Origin: JBHJHP01 sp042219855
Lineage (GTDB): Bacteria > Bacteroidota > Bacteroidia > Bacteroidales > UBA5342
Direction: 5' to 3'
DNA length: 64,000 bases
Assembly (NCBI RefSeq): GCF_042219855.1
Contig: NZ_JBHJHP010000010.1
Coordinates: 62,001-126,000, forward strand
Numbering within the stretch: position 1 is the stretch's first letter; the number at the start of each line of letters is the position of its first letter. Positions 8,310 to 16,029 of the stretch are shown here, one piece after another. The position numbers and the translations under genes were made by a program. The notes under the pieces were generated by a model. It was not told the DNA's origin. It was given only the letters and a program-made list of their open reading frames with translations, and did no database searches.

Positions 8310-8340
8310 GTGATCGGATGACTTCAAGTCATCCGATCAC
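8310..8340 (+). repeat. Perfect 14-bp-stem palindrome (REP-like)
   Basis: GTGATCGGATGACT (8310-8323) and AGTCATCCGATCAC (8327-8340) are perfectly complementary around a 3-nt loop. It starts 6 bp after the hydC stop. There is no T tract after it, so it is not a classical terminator. It may act as a 3' stabiliser or as a repetitive extragenic palindrome. Confidence 0.75.
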
Positions 8341-8353
8341 TAAAAATAGAGTT

Positions 8354-8383
8354 TGGCGTAGTCTTTGGCTACGCCATTTTTTT
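8354..8383 (+). terminator. Rho-independent terminator of the hydrogenase operon
   Basis: TGGCGTAG (8354-8361) pairs with CTACGCCA (8369-8376) around a 7-nt loop and runs directly into seven T residues (8377-8383). Position after hydC and the U tract fit a terminator. Its core also looks like one of the neighbouring REP-like hairpins. Confidence 0.75.
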
Positions 8384-8428
8384 ATACGTGATGTCCCGTT
8401 TGCAAAAAAGATAACTGGTATTTTTAAG

Positions 8429-8449
8429 GTGGTCGCAATTTGCGACCAC
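8429..8449 (+). repeat. Third consecutive hairpin (9-bp perfect stem)
   Basis: GTGGTCGCA (8429-8437) pairs with TGCGACCAC (8441-8449) around ATT. A T-rich stretch (8454-8461) follows, so it could be a backup terminator. It differs in sequence from the two upstream hairpins. The remaining bases up to 8544 show no other structure. Confidence 0.7.
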
Positions 8450-8544
8450 ATATTCTTTTTTCATCAGTTGTTGAATGATCATGTTACTTTTTAGTATTAT
8501 TCTTCGTTGTACAGAAAGAATTTTAGTACTTCGATCTGTAAAAA

Positions 8545-9426
8545 ATGATTCAGATGAGAACCTGTTATTTTTACCTGCTAACTTTTATATTAATTGGAGC
8601 TACTTTTAAGGTAAAAGCTCAACACAATTACCTTATTCAGGGTGTATTAACAGATACGTTAAATAATCCGATAGAATATGCCAACATTGGTATATTTGAT
8701 CAGAATATCGGAACCGTATCAGATGTAAATGGCAATTTTCAACTATTTGTACCAGCTGAATTTCTTGAGGATAGTATCACTTTCTCCAGCATTGGGTTTT
8801 ATACAATGCGAATTTCAATTAAACAACTCGTAAACAATGATAGTGCAATGGTATGTTTAATACCAAAAATAGAGCGTATTAAAGAAATTAAGGTAATTGC
8901 TAAACCGTATAAAGTAAAAATCAGGGGAGCCAAAACCGATACTAAAAAAATTATTCTGGCTGTTACCGGAGATACCTCAAGTCTTGGTATCGAAAATGGT
9001 ACAGTTATTAATTTGCCCAATAAATCTCCTGTTAAAATCAAGGATGTTAATTTCAATATAGCCAGTAATTATCTGGATTCTGCAAAATTCCGGTTAAAAA
9101 TATATACTTACAGCAAGAACGAAATAAAAGAATGTTTGCTAAAAGAAAATATTTACTTTAGTATAACAAAAATGGATACAGGAAACTACAAAGTTGATTT
9201 AAGTAACTATAATATCTTTGCTTCAAATGCGGTTTTGGTTTCAATTGAGAATATTGCACTCTATTCTGCGAATACTGATAATGACAGAAGATTTTGGGAT
9301 AGAATTAATATTTCCGGAACACTTTTAACTAAAGGATACAGAAGAAAAACAAGCTTGGGAAATTGGGAAAAAATACCATATTCTTTTGCGCCAGGTATTT
9401 GGGTTACCATATTAAAATTTAAATAA
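8545..9426 (+). CDS. Secreted protein with carboxypeptidase-regulatory-like N-terminal domain, function unknown
   Basis: This 293-residue protein has a signal peptide (YLLTFILIGATFKVKAQ) and then a CarboxypepD_reg-like beta-sandwich (QGVLTDTLNNPIEYANIGI, then SDVNGNF, to about residue 110), as found at the start of SusC-type and other Bacteroidota envelope proteins. The C-terminal two thirds (about residues 120-293) form a beta-rich region that is not recognised. There is no T9SS domain and no barrel. ATG 8545 or ATG 8554 could be the start. It is clearly more AT-rich than the hydrogenase operon before it and stands alone, flanked by hairpins and a repeat, which hints at a different origin. 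Confidence 0.65.
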   Translation: MIQMRTCYFYLLTFILIGATFKVKAQHNYLIQGVLTDTLNNPIEYANIGIFDQNIGTVSDVNGNFQLFVPAEFLEDSITFSSIGFYTMRISIKQLVNNDSAMVCLIPKIERIKEIKVIAKPYKVKIRGAKTDTKKIILAVTGDTSSLGIENGTVINLPNKSPVKIKDVNFNIASNYLDSAKFRLKIYTYSKNEIKECLLKENIYFSITKMDTGNYKVDLSNYNIFASNAVLVSIENIALYSANTDNDRRFWDRINISGTLLTKGYRRKTSLGNWEKIPYSFAPGIWVTILKFK

Positions 9427-9591
9427 AAATTATCATTTTGAGTTCGAACAGGCATGAACTTTTATATAGCACCCGGATACTGTTGAACAACTCCACTTAT
9501 CCTATTGTTTTTTAATCATAAAAACCGATATTTACTGAATTATTAAAACTATTATATGACATCAGGAATATTCTATCAGACGTTATTTGAT

Positions 9592-9624
9592 AAGTCTTGT
9601 GTCTTGATTCTTGTGTCTTGTATC
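9592..9624 (+). repeat. Inverted copy of the CAAGACACAAG-type repeat
   Basis: Read on the minus strand this segment repeats the unit seen at 2391-2418: the opening CAAGACACAAG is identical and about 28 bp align with roughly two differences. It lies 14-46 bp upstream of the flavodoxin ATG. The two copies are in opposite orientation and 7 kb apart. Confidence 0.6.
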
Positions 9625-9637
9625 TAAAAAAGTACAA

Positions 9638-10162
9638 ATGAAAAAACTTGCATTAATTTATTGGCCTAAAGGTGGCAGTGTTGAACATGCTGCAAAGATC
9701 ATTAAAGAGAAATTAACTGATTTTTCCGTCTCATTTTTGTGTGTGGAAGATATAAGTGCAGATCAGTTAAGCGATTTCGACGTGTTTATTTTTGGTGGTT
9801 CAACAGTTGGGGCTGATTACTGGAGTAATAAAGAAACCGAAATGGCATGGCGACCATTTTTTGCAGAAATGGAGCAAAAGAATACCCGTTTAGATGGTAA
9901 AAAAGGTGCGCTTTTAGGACTCGGTAATCAGGTGCTTTATCCCGATAACTTTGTGGATGACATGATGTATATGAAGAAAAAGCTGGAAGCTGCCGGATTG
10001 CAGATTATTGGGGAAACGTCAACAGATGGGTATGCTTTTAATGAATCAAAAGCCATAGTAGATGACAAATTTGTCGGTTTGGCATTGGATGAGGACTCAG
10101 AACCCGAGTTGACCAATCAACGTATAGATAGCTGGTTGTCAAATATTTCAGGTAAGCTCTGA
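9638..10162 (+). CDS. Flavodoxin
   Basis: This 174-residue protein has the flavodoxin fold pattern: LALIYWPKGGSVEHAAKII (a divergent phosphate loop), DVFIFGGSTVGADYW, LLGLGNQVLYPDNF and DGYAFNESKA near the C-terminus, the last two typical of long-chain flavodoxins that bind FMN. Long-chain flavodoxins replace ferredoxin as one-electron carriers in anaerobes. The ATG at 9638 is chosen because it begins the first beta strand. The phosphate loop lacks the usual T/S-x-T-G-x-T spacing, so FMN affinity or specificity may differ. It stands alone, with a 256-bp gap before the OsmC gene. Confidence 0.85.
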   Translation: MKKLALIYWPKGGSVEHAAKIIKEKLTDFSVSFLCVEDISADQLSDFDVFIFGGSTVGADYWSNKETEMAWRPFFAEMEQKNTRLDGKKGALLGLGNQVLYPDNFVDDMMYMKKKLEAAGLQIIGETSTDGYAFNESKAIVDDKFVGLALDEDSEPELTNQRIDSWLSNISGKL

Positions 10163-10361
10163 GAATTAATTTCTAAAAAGGCATAGTTTTATTTTGTAAA
10201 TTGAATTGAAATCAGTTTAATTTGTACCCTATAAAATTAGTAGGATAAATGAGATATTTCCATACCAATATGATGTGTTGTTGTATGATGTTCTGCAGAA
10301 CCTTGCGGAAGGAAATCTCATTGTCTGATATGAAGTAGAAATAAATAGTGTTAGATATGAA

Positions 10362-10392
10362 AGCCCTCCGCAAGTAGCGGGGGGCTTTTTTT
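10362..10392 (+). terminator. Rho-independent terminator between flavodoxin and OsmC genes
   Basis: AGCCCTCCGC (10362-10371) pairs with GCGGGGGGCT (10377-10386) with one G-U pair around AAGTA, followed by seven Ts. It is 200 bp after the flavodoxin stop but only 27 bp before the OsmC ATG. It could be the flavodoxin terminator, the end of a short RNA, or an attenuator for the downstream genes. Confidence 0.75.
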
Positions 10393-10418
10393 GTTTTTAA
10401 GTTTTTAATTTCAATAAA

Positions 10419-10874
10419 ATGGCAGATTTAATTTTTAAAGTTGACGGGAGTTCGGAAACAGCAACACGCCTGAATGCAGTTGCAAGGGATTTTAGTATTG
10501 TAGTGGATGAGCCACCTGCGCTGGGTGGTGAGGATAAAGGCGCAAATCCGGTGGAATACCTGCTGGCAAGCTATGCAGGATGTTTAAACGTGGTGGCTCA
10601 TCTTACGGCACAGGAGCTTGGTATTGTACTTCAGGGCTTAAAAATCAGTGTAAGCGGGAATCTGAATCCTGATAAATTATTCGGTAATGAAACCGAAGAC
10701 AGAGCAGGCTTTAAAAACATTGTAGTGGATTTTGAACCGGTGACTGTTGCATCCGAAGAAGAATTGGAGCACTGGGTAAAAGTAATTAAACAACGCTGTC
10801 CTATATATGATAATCTTAGCAATCCAACCCCTTTAAAACTCAATCTTAATCGAAAAGTAGCATATTCAAATTAA
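10419..10874 (+). CDS. OsmC/Ohr-family protein
   Basis: This 151-residue protein has the two conserved cysteines of the OsmC family, C55 in SYAGCLNVVA and C127 in QRCPIYDNL, and the NPVEYLLA segment just before the first. Family members are thiol peroxidases acting on organic hydroperoxides, with both cysteines at the dimer interface. It sits 12 bp before cysK, so the two are probably one operon linking peroxide defence and cysteine supply. This looks closer to the OsmC-like (YhfA-type) branch than to Ohr, but that is uncertain. The start at 10419 lies shortly after a terminator-like hairpin. Confidence 0.85.
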   Translation: MADLIFKVDGSSETATRLNAVARDFSIVVDEPPALGGEDKGANPVEYLLASYAGCLNVVAHLTAQELGIVLQGLKISVSGNLNPDKLFGNETEDRAGFKNIVVDFEPVTVASEEELEHWVKVIKQRCPIYDNLSNPTPLKLNLNRKVAYSN

Positions 10875-10886
10875 AAAAACTGGATC

Positions 10887-11837
10887 ATGATTTATAATAA
10901 TATCACAGAAACAATAGGAAATACACCTTTGATAAAACTGAATAAAATAGTTCCGGAAGACGTCAATGTACTTGTGAAACTGGAGTCTTTTAATCCGGGG
11001 AGTTCGGTCAAAGATCGAATTGCCCTAAGCATGATTGAAAAGGCAGAAAAGGACGGTCAGCTGGATAAAGATACGGTCATTATTGAACCGACAAGCGGGA
11101 ATACCGGTATCGGACTGGCTTTGGTCAGTGCGGCAAAAGGCTATCGTTTGATCCTTACCATGCCGGAAAGCATGAGTATTGAACGCAGAAAAATTCTAAA
11201 AGCCTTAGGTGCAGAACTTGAACTGACGCCAAAAGAGGGAGGTATGAAAGGTGCCATATCACGTGCTTTTGAACTGGCAGAAAAATATGATAAAACCTTT
11301 ATTCCGCAGCAGTTTAAAAATAAAGCAAATCCTGAAATACACCGTCTGTCAACGGCCCGTGAGATTTGGGAAGACACAAAAGGAGAAGTGGATGTCTTTG
11401 TAGCCGGAATTGGTACCGGTGGAACCATAACCGGTGTTGGAGAAGTTCTGAAAAATAAAAGGAACAGTGTGAAAATCGTGGCTGTTGAGCCTGAAAAATC
11501 ACCGGTACTATCAGGTGGAGAACCAGGGCCCCATAAGATACAGGGCATCGGTGCCGGATTTATACCCGACATCTTAAATACAGAGATTTACGATGAAATT
11601 GTCCGAATTAAGGAAGAGTCTGCAATAGAAGCCGCCCGAAAACTTGGTGTGAATGAAGGGATTCTGGTCGGTATTTCATCAGGAGGAGCCCTTGCCGCAG
11701 GCCTTGAAATTGCATCCAGACCTGAGAGTAAAGGAAAAACGATTGTTATTTTGCTACCCGATACAGGAGAACGCTACTTATCAACCGCATTGTTCGATTA
11801 TGAGCAAAGCGAAGTAAATTATCGTGTTACGATATGA
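10887..11837 (+). CDS. cysK: Cysteine synthase A (O-acetylserine sulfhydrylase)
   Basis: This 316-residue PLP enzyme makes L-cysteine from O-acetylserine and sulfide in the cytosol. The PLP lysine is K42 in NPGSSVKDR; the substrate loop TSGNTG is at 69-74; the phosphate-binding GTGGT motif lies in GIGTGGTITG; the C-terminal GISSGGALAAG is also typical. Length is normal. It is transcribed with the OsmC gene. A palindrome (11839-11867) and a terminator hairpin (11936-11968) follow. CysK and cystathionine beta-synthase-like enzymes are close relatives, but the short length without a CBS domain supports CysK. Confidence 0.93.
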   Translation: MIYNNITETIGNTPLIKLNKIVPEDVNVLVKLESFNPGSSVKDRIALSMIEKAEKDGQLDKDTVIIEPTSGNTGIGLALVSAAKGYRLILTMPESMSIERRKILKALGAELELTPKEGGMKGAISRAFELAEKYDKTFIPQQFKNKANPEIHRLSTAREIWEDTKGEVDVFVAGIGTGGTITGVGEVLKNKRNSVKIVAVEPEKSPVLSGGEPGPHKIQGIGAGFIPDILNTEIYDEIVRIKEESAIEAARKLGVNEGILVGISSGGALAAGLEIASRPESKGKTIVILLPDTGERYLSTALFDYEQSEVNYRVTI

Positions 11838-11838
11838 G

Positions 11839-11867
11839 CTTTTCCAAAGTTTTAAACTTTGGAAAAG
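11839..11867. repeat. 29-bp near-perfect palindrome after cysK
   Basis: CTTTTCCAAAGTTT (11839-11852) and AAACTTTGGAAAAG (11854-11867) are exact inverted repeats around one T. It starts one base after the cysK stop. With no T tract on the plus strand it is a weak terminator; it looks like the REP-like palindromes after hydC. Confidence 0.7.
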
Positions 11868-11935
11868 TCAACGACAATAAAAAATATTTCTTGGATGTTC
11901 TGACATCTGTGTAATTCTTGCTTTAACAAACAATT

Positions 11936-11973
11936 CAGCCACTGTTGGTAATCTTCCGGCAGTGGCTGTTTTG
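11936..11973 (+). terminator. Probable terminator of the OsmC-cysK operon
   Basis: CAGCCACTG (11936-11944) pairs with CAGTGGCTG (11960-11968) around a 15-nt loop, followed by TTTTG. The rest of the 268-bp gap up to 12105 shows nothing else convincing. Confidence 0.6.
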
Positions 11974-12105
11974 TTCTGGTTAAAGACAGAGATTCCTTTA
12001 TTTTTGCAAAAGGTCTGAAAGAAGCAATCTATACGAAAATTGATAACTTCCATATCGGTAGCTTGTATAAGTTTTTGCATTAGGGTAAGTATGCTATGCT
12101 AAAGT

Positions 12106-13248
12106 TTAGGATATTAATTCTCCTGCCCATAATTTTTGTAGAAAAATTTGCCATGGTAAAACCAGGCAGTCCCCCATCTGACGAGGATATGTATCATTAG
12201 TAATTAATATTTGATTTTTTACAGTATATTCTTCTGCAAAATGCTGTAACCCTTTTGCATGGCGTGGAATGGCGTTGCGGGTTGATTTCACTTCAATGGC
12301 TGTTTCGTGGTCTCCTAAAATAAAGTCTACCTCAATTTGTGATGCTGTACGCCAATAATGAACAGGATAATTTAGTCCACTATAATGACTGTGGGCAGTA
12401 ATTTCCTGATAAATAAAGTGTTCAAACGCATGCCCGAATGCTTCGCTTCCTATTTCAATTTCACCGCGTTTCAATAAGTAGTTAACAATCCCGATATCGA
12501 AAAAATAAAATTTTGGAGCTTGTATTACTCTTCTTTTTGGTTTTTTTTGAAAGGGAGGAAGAAATCTTCCGGTTAATGTATCGATGAGTATCTGAAAATA
12601 TTCCCTGACGGTTGGAGCACTTACACCACATTCTGAAGCAATATTTGAATAGTTAATTATTTCTCCGTTTGAGAAGGCCGCCATTTCCAGAAACAATGAA
12701 AAAAGTGAGGCGTTTCTTATTCGTGCTTCCGCTATTATTTCCTCCTTTAGATAATTCCCAATATATGCAGATATCAATTTCTTAGGATTGTTAGATAGAT
12801 AATGTCTTGGGAGCAGACCATTATTTAATGCCCTTTTTAAATCGAAATCTGGTATTTCTGCACTTGTTAGCGGGAATAATTCGTAACGCAAAGCTCTTCC
12901 TCCGAGTAGATTGGATTCGCTACGAATAATTTTCCTTGGACTGGAGCCACTTAAAATAAAATTATTATGGTTATTTTCTATAAGCCAATGGATTTCGTTA
13001 AGTAGTGCAGGGATTTTTTGTATCTCATCAATAATTATTGGTTTTTGTGGTTGGGTTGCCAATATAATTTCTCTAAGTTGTGAAGGTTTTCGGTTTAATT
13101 GTTCAAATATATCGGTTTTTAAAAGGTCAAACCATAATGAATCGTTAAACAAAGATTTTAACAATGTGCTTTTACCAGTTTGTCTGGCACCCCATAGAAA
13201 TAAACTCTCATTTTCAGATCCTTCAAATATTTGTTTTCTTAAATACAT
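12106..13248 (-). CDS. AAA_14 / DUF4143-type ATPase
   Basis: This 380-residue protein belongs to a family widespread in Bacteroidota and archaea. The N-terminal AAA_14 ATPase has Walker A GARQTGKST (residues 20-28), Walker B IIIDEIQ (D74-E75) and the sensor segment LSGSSPRK. A winged-helix-like part follows (NIASECGVSAPTVREYF). The C-terminal DUF4143 region holds a PD-(D/E)xK-like pattern, VDFILGDHETAIEVKST, suggesting a nuclease fold. The true substrate is unknown; roles in DNA metabolism or mobile-element competition have been suggested. It stands alone, is AT-rich relative to its flanks and lies next to palindromic DNA, so it may have been acquired. Confidence 0.85.
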   Translation of the reverse strand: MYLRKQIFEGSENESLFLWGARQTGKSTLLKSLFNDSLWFDLLKTDIFEQLNRKPSQLREIILATQPQKPIIIDEIQKIPALLNEIHWLIENNHNNFILSGSSPRKIIRSESNLLGGRALRYELFPLTSAEIPDFDLKRALNNGLLPRHYLSNNPKKLISAYIGNYLKEEIIAEARIRNASLFSLFLEMAAFSNGEIINYSNIASECGVSAPTVREYFQILIDTLTGRFLPPFQKKPKRRVIQAPKFYFFDIGIVNYLLKRGEIEIGSEAFGHAFEHFIYQEITAHSHYSGLNYPVHYWRTASQIEVDFILGDHETAIEVKSTRNAIPRHAKGLQHFAEEYTVKNQILITNDTYPRQMGDCLVLPWQIFLQKLWAGELIS

Positions 13249-13407
13249 GATAATTAAAATATATAGTTTTAAAATACATGATATTTAAAAGTAAATATAT
13301 GAAATTTTATGTACATAATTAAAATTACGAATGATTTTTAGTAATCAGGACAATAGTCAATTTATTTTCCCAAATTTGTATTGATCCGGAATTGAGGGCT
13401 GCCATTT

Positions 13408-14112
13408 ATGAAATACATCCTTTTTTTAGATACAGAGACATCGGGTATTCCCAAGCACTGGGATAACCCGGTTCTTTTTGAAAAAAAGTGGCCGTATATT
13501 CTTCAGATCAGCTGGGTGATTTATGATGAAGATGGTAATAAAGTTAAAAGCGAAAATCACTACATTAAACCCGGCCGGATAAGGATAACAAAGTCATCCC
13601 GGAAAATACACGGGATCACCTTAAAAAAGCTGGATAAAATAGGAGAGGACCGCAGAGAAGTTGTTGAACTGCTCGCGGCGGATTTTGAGTTTTATAAGCC
13701 CTTGATTGTAGGTCACTTTCTGGAATTCGATAAGAAAATGCTGAATGTGGGTTTTTACAGATCTGGCATTAAATACGATGCGGATCGCCTGCCAACTTTT
13801 TGTACGATGCAGCTGACGCGTGATGCCGGATTAAATCCCAATGGAACAGGTTATTTGCGTTTAAAGGATCTTTACCGGGTTTTATTCCACAAAAACCAAC
13901 AAAATCCACATGATGCACTGAATGATGCAGAAACCACCGCCTTATGTTTTTTTGAATTGAAAAAAAGAGGCCTTATAACCGATCAGGTAATATCGGATCA
14001 GAAACAAAATATTGGTATACAAAGAAATGTTTATGCCATCCGGATAGCGAATATCCTGTTGTGGCTGATTATTGTAGCCGCACTGGTTCTGATTTTAAAA
14101 TTTGTAATGTAA
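13408..14112 (+). CDS. DEDDh 3'-5' exonuclease with C-terminal membrane anchor
   Basis: This 234-residue protein has a DnaQ-like exonuclease domain: D8 and E10 in FLDTETSG, D108 in LEFDKKM, and H168/D173 in HDALNDAETTA. All four acidic residues and the histidine are visible. Residues 211-231 form one hydrophobic helix (ANILLWLIIVAALVLIL), which polymerase epsilon subunits lack, so the enzyme is probably held at the membrane with the catalytic domain in the cytoplasm. The stop is 5 bp before the next gene. DEDDh exonucleases next to DUF294 nucleotidyltransferases are a recurrent pairing in bacteria; RNA or nucleotide turnover is possible. Substrate is not predictable here. Confidence 0.82.
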   Translation: MKYILFLDTETSGIPKHWDNPVLFEKKWPYILQISWVIYDEDGNKVKSENHYIKPGRIRITKSSRKIHGITLKKLDKIGEDRREVVELLAADFEFYKPLIVGHFLEFDKKMLNVGFYRSGIKYDADRLPTFCTMQLTRDAGLNPNGTGYLRLKDLYRVLFHKNQQNPHDALNDAETTALCFFELKKRGLITDQVISDQKQNIGIQRNVYAIRIANILLWLIIVAALVLILKFVM

Positions 14113-14117
14113 CGAAG

Positions 14118-16022
14118 ATGACAACCGAAGAACGAATAAAATTTTTACAACATACCAAACCTTTCGATTTGCTTCCAGTCGAAGTTCTGCAACACGTGGC
14201 AGAGCTCATGGAAGAGAAATATTATTCGAGGGAAACGCTAATCTACCGTCAGGATGAGACCAGGCTTGAGGGCATAGATGTAATTGCTGAAGGCCAGTAT
14301 GACGCATTTTTTTATGACAGTAATAATGTACAGCGCCTTGATGAGGTGTATACAACCGGATATGTTTTTGGAGGCGGTTCTGTGCTCCTGAATAAGAAGG
14401 TTTCTATTCGGACAGTTGTTGCTAAAAAAGGCACACGGATCCTTTTTTTGGATAAGGTTGAGTTTAAGGAGATTTGCCGGAGTTTTAGTGGGTTTTTCAA
14501 TTATTTCACCACACTGTTTGCACAGAAAGTACTAAATGATGAGTATGCTCATTTTGTGAAGCGCCATAATACGAGGGAGGGAAATTTTCTGGATGCCGAT
14601 CAGATTTACAGTCGCCGGTTAAATGCCTTTGAGTCACGAGATGTGGTATTTTGTGCTCCATATACCTCTTTAAGGGATGCTGCAAAAATTATGAAGCAAA
14701 ATAATGTCCCCTGTCTCTTTGTGGAGGAAAAAGGGCAGTACCTTGGTTTTGTGACCCACAGGAGCATCATTGAAAAGGGACTGGCTGAAAACTTCTCACC
14801 CGATGGTTTTGTAGAAGCGATTATGGAAACACCTGTTGTCGAAATGTCAGGTGAAACTCTGGTATATGAGGCAATACTTACCATGTTTCGCGAAAAAATT
14901 AACTATATCCTGGTGCGAACCGGCGATCATGTCGGGGTGCTTGATCGTCATAGACTGCTCTCTGAGCATGCACAATCACCTTTATTGTTTATTCAGTCTG
15001 TTAAATCTGCGTGGTCTGTTAAGGATCTGAAAGAAAAATGGGATCAGGTACCTGAAATTGTGAATCAGCTTTTAGGCAGAGGTGTAAATGCGTCTGTAGT
15101 AAACCAGATCGTAACCACCATTTCAGATTCTATACTGCACCGTGTCATCGAAGGTGTGCTGAAAGTTGTTCCTGAGCCACCTGCAAAATTTGCATTCTTT
15201 GTACTGGGAAGTGAAGGACGAAAGGAACAAACCCTGCTAACAGATCAGGATAATGCCATTATATACGAAGACAAAGCCAATGAACATCGCGAAGAGGTAC
15301 GGGAATATTTTCTGCATTTTGCCACCCTTGTGTCCGAGAGGCTCGACCGGATTGGCTTCAGCTTTTGTAAGGGAGGATATATGGCACAGAATCCGGATTG
15401 GACTCATTCGCTGTCTCACTGGAAAAGAAACTACGAATCCTGGATTAATCAGGCCGGAAAGCAGTCTGCCATCAATGTAACAACATTTTTCGACTGCCGT
15501 TTTATTCATGGTGAACCGGAATTGTTGACCGGTTTATTCTCGCATGTAGATGCATTACTCGAAAAAGCCAGCTCAAAGTTTTATCTAAGCATGGCCAGTA
15601 ACGCCTTGCTATACGAACCACCCATAACGGTTTTTAATACTATACGAACATTTGAAGATAAGGAGCGCAGGGTGGTGGATCTTAAAAAAGCCATGACACC
15701 AATTGTAGACCTGGCAAGGATGTTGTGTTTGAGAAATGGCATAAATAAAACCAATACTGGTGAACGACTGCTGGCTTTAAAAGAAAAAGGTGTTCTCAAT
15801 CCTGATAATTATAAGGAGTTTAACCAGGCTTATTACTATCTGATGGGCCTGCGCCTGAAAGCTCAGGCAAAAAATATCATTCATGATTATCTGGAACCAA
15901 GCAACTTTATTGAACCATCTAGGCTGACTCAGGTGGAGCAGATTACATTAAAAGAGATTTTTAAAGTGATAAAGGATTTTCAGTCATTACTGAAGCTGGA
16001 ATTTGGCATAACAGGTTTATAA
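14118..16022 (+). CDS. cNMP-binding/CBS-pair/DUF294 nucleotidyltransferase
   Basis: This 634-residue cytoplasmic protein has three parts: an N-terminal cyclic-nucleotide-binding-like domain (about residues 15-125), a CBS-domain pair (about 170-290, with VPCLFVEEKGQYLGFVT), and a DUF294 nucleotidyltransferase with GSEGRKEQ then TDQDNA near residue 365, followed by the helical substrate-binding domain. The family is thought to sense nucleotides and transfer a nucleotidyl group to an unknown target (GlnD-like). The ATG at 14118 is used because the frame upstream overlaps the exonuclease gene. It is 5 bp after the exonuclease gene and 7 bp before cinA, so the three are probably one operon. Confidence 0.85.
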   Translation: MTTEERIKFLQHTKPFDLLPVEVLQHVAELMEEKYYSRETLIYRQDETRLEGIDVIAEGQYDAFFYDSNNVQRLDEVYTTGYVFGGGSVLLNKKVSIRTVVAKKGTRILFLDKVEFKEICRSFSGFFNYFTTLFAQKVLNDEYAHFVKRHNTREGNFLDADQIYSRRLNAFESRDVVFCAPYTSLRDAAKIMKQNNVPCLFVEEKGQYLGFVTHRSIIEKGLAENFSPDGFVEAIMETPVVEMSGETLVYEAILTMFREKINYILVRTGDHVGVLDRHRLLSEHAQSPLLFIQSVKSAWSVKDLKEKWDQVPEIVNQLLGRGVNASVVNQIVTTISDSILHRVIEGVLKVVPEPPAKFAFFVLGSEGRKEQTLLTDQDNAIIYEDKANEHREEVREYFLHFATLVSERLDRIGFSFCKGGYMAQNPDWTHSLSHWKRNYESWINQAGKQSAINVTTFFDCRFIHGEPELLTGLFSHVDALLEKASSKFYLSMASNALLYEPPITVFNTIRTFEDKERRVVDLKKAMTPIVDLARMLCLRNGINKTNTGERLLALKEKGVLNPDNYKEFNQAYYYLMGLRLKAQAKNIIHDYLEPSNFIEPSRLTQVEQITLKEIFKVIKDFQSLLKLEFGITGL

Positions 16023-16029
16023 TTAGAAC

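Noticed and set aside
8285..8494. 69-residue open frame across the region after hydC
   Set aside because: It overlaps the hydC end and runs through all three hairpins; no start signal and no recognisable protein pattern.
10163..10418. Riboswitch upstream of OsmC-cysK (for example SAM type)
   Set aside because: Apart from the terminator, no conserved core of a known riboswitch could be recognised by eye.
11868..12080. 70-residue minus-strand open frame after cysK
   Set aside because: It reads through the terminator stem at 11936-11968 and shows no family pattern; likely chance.
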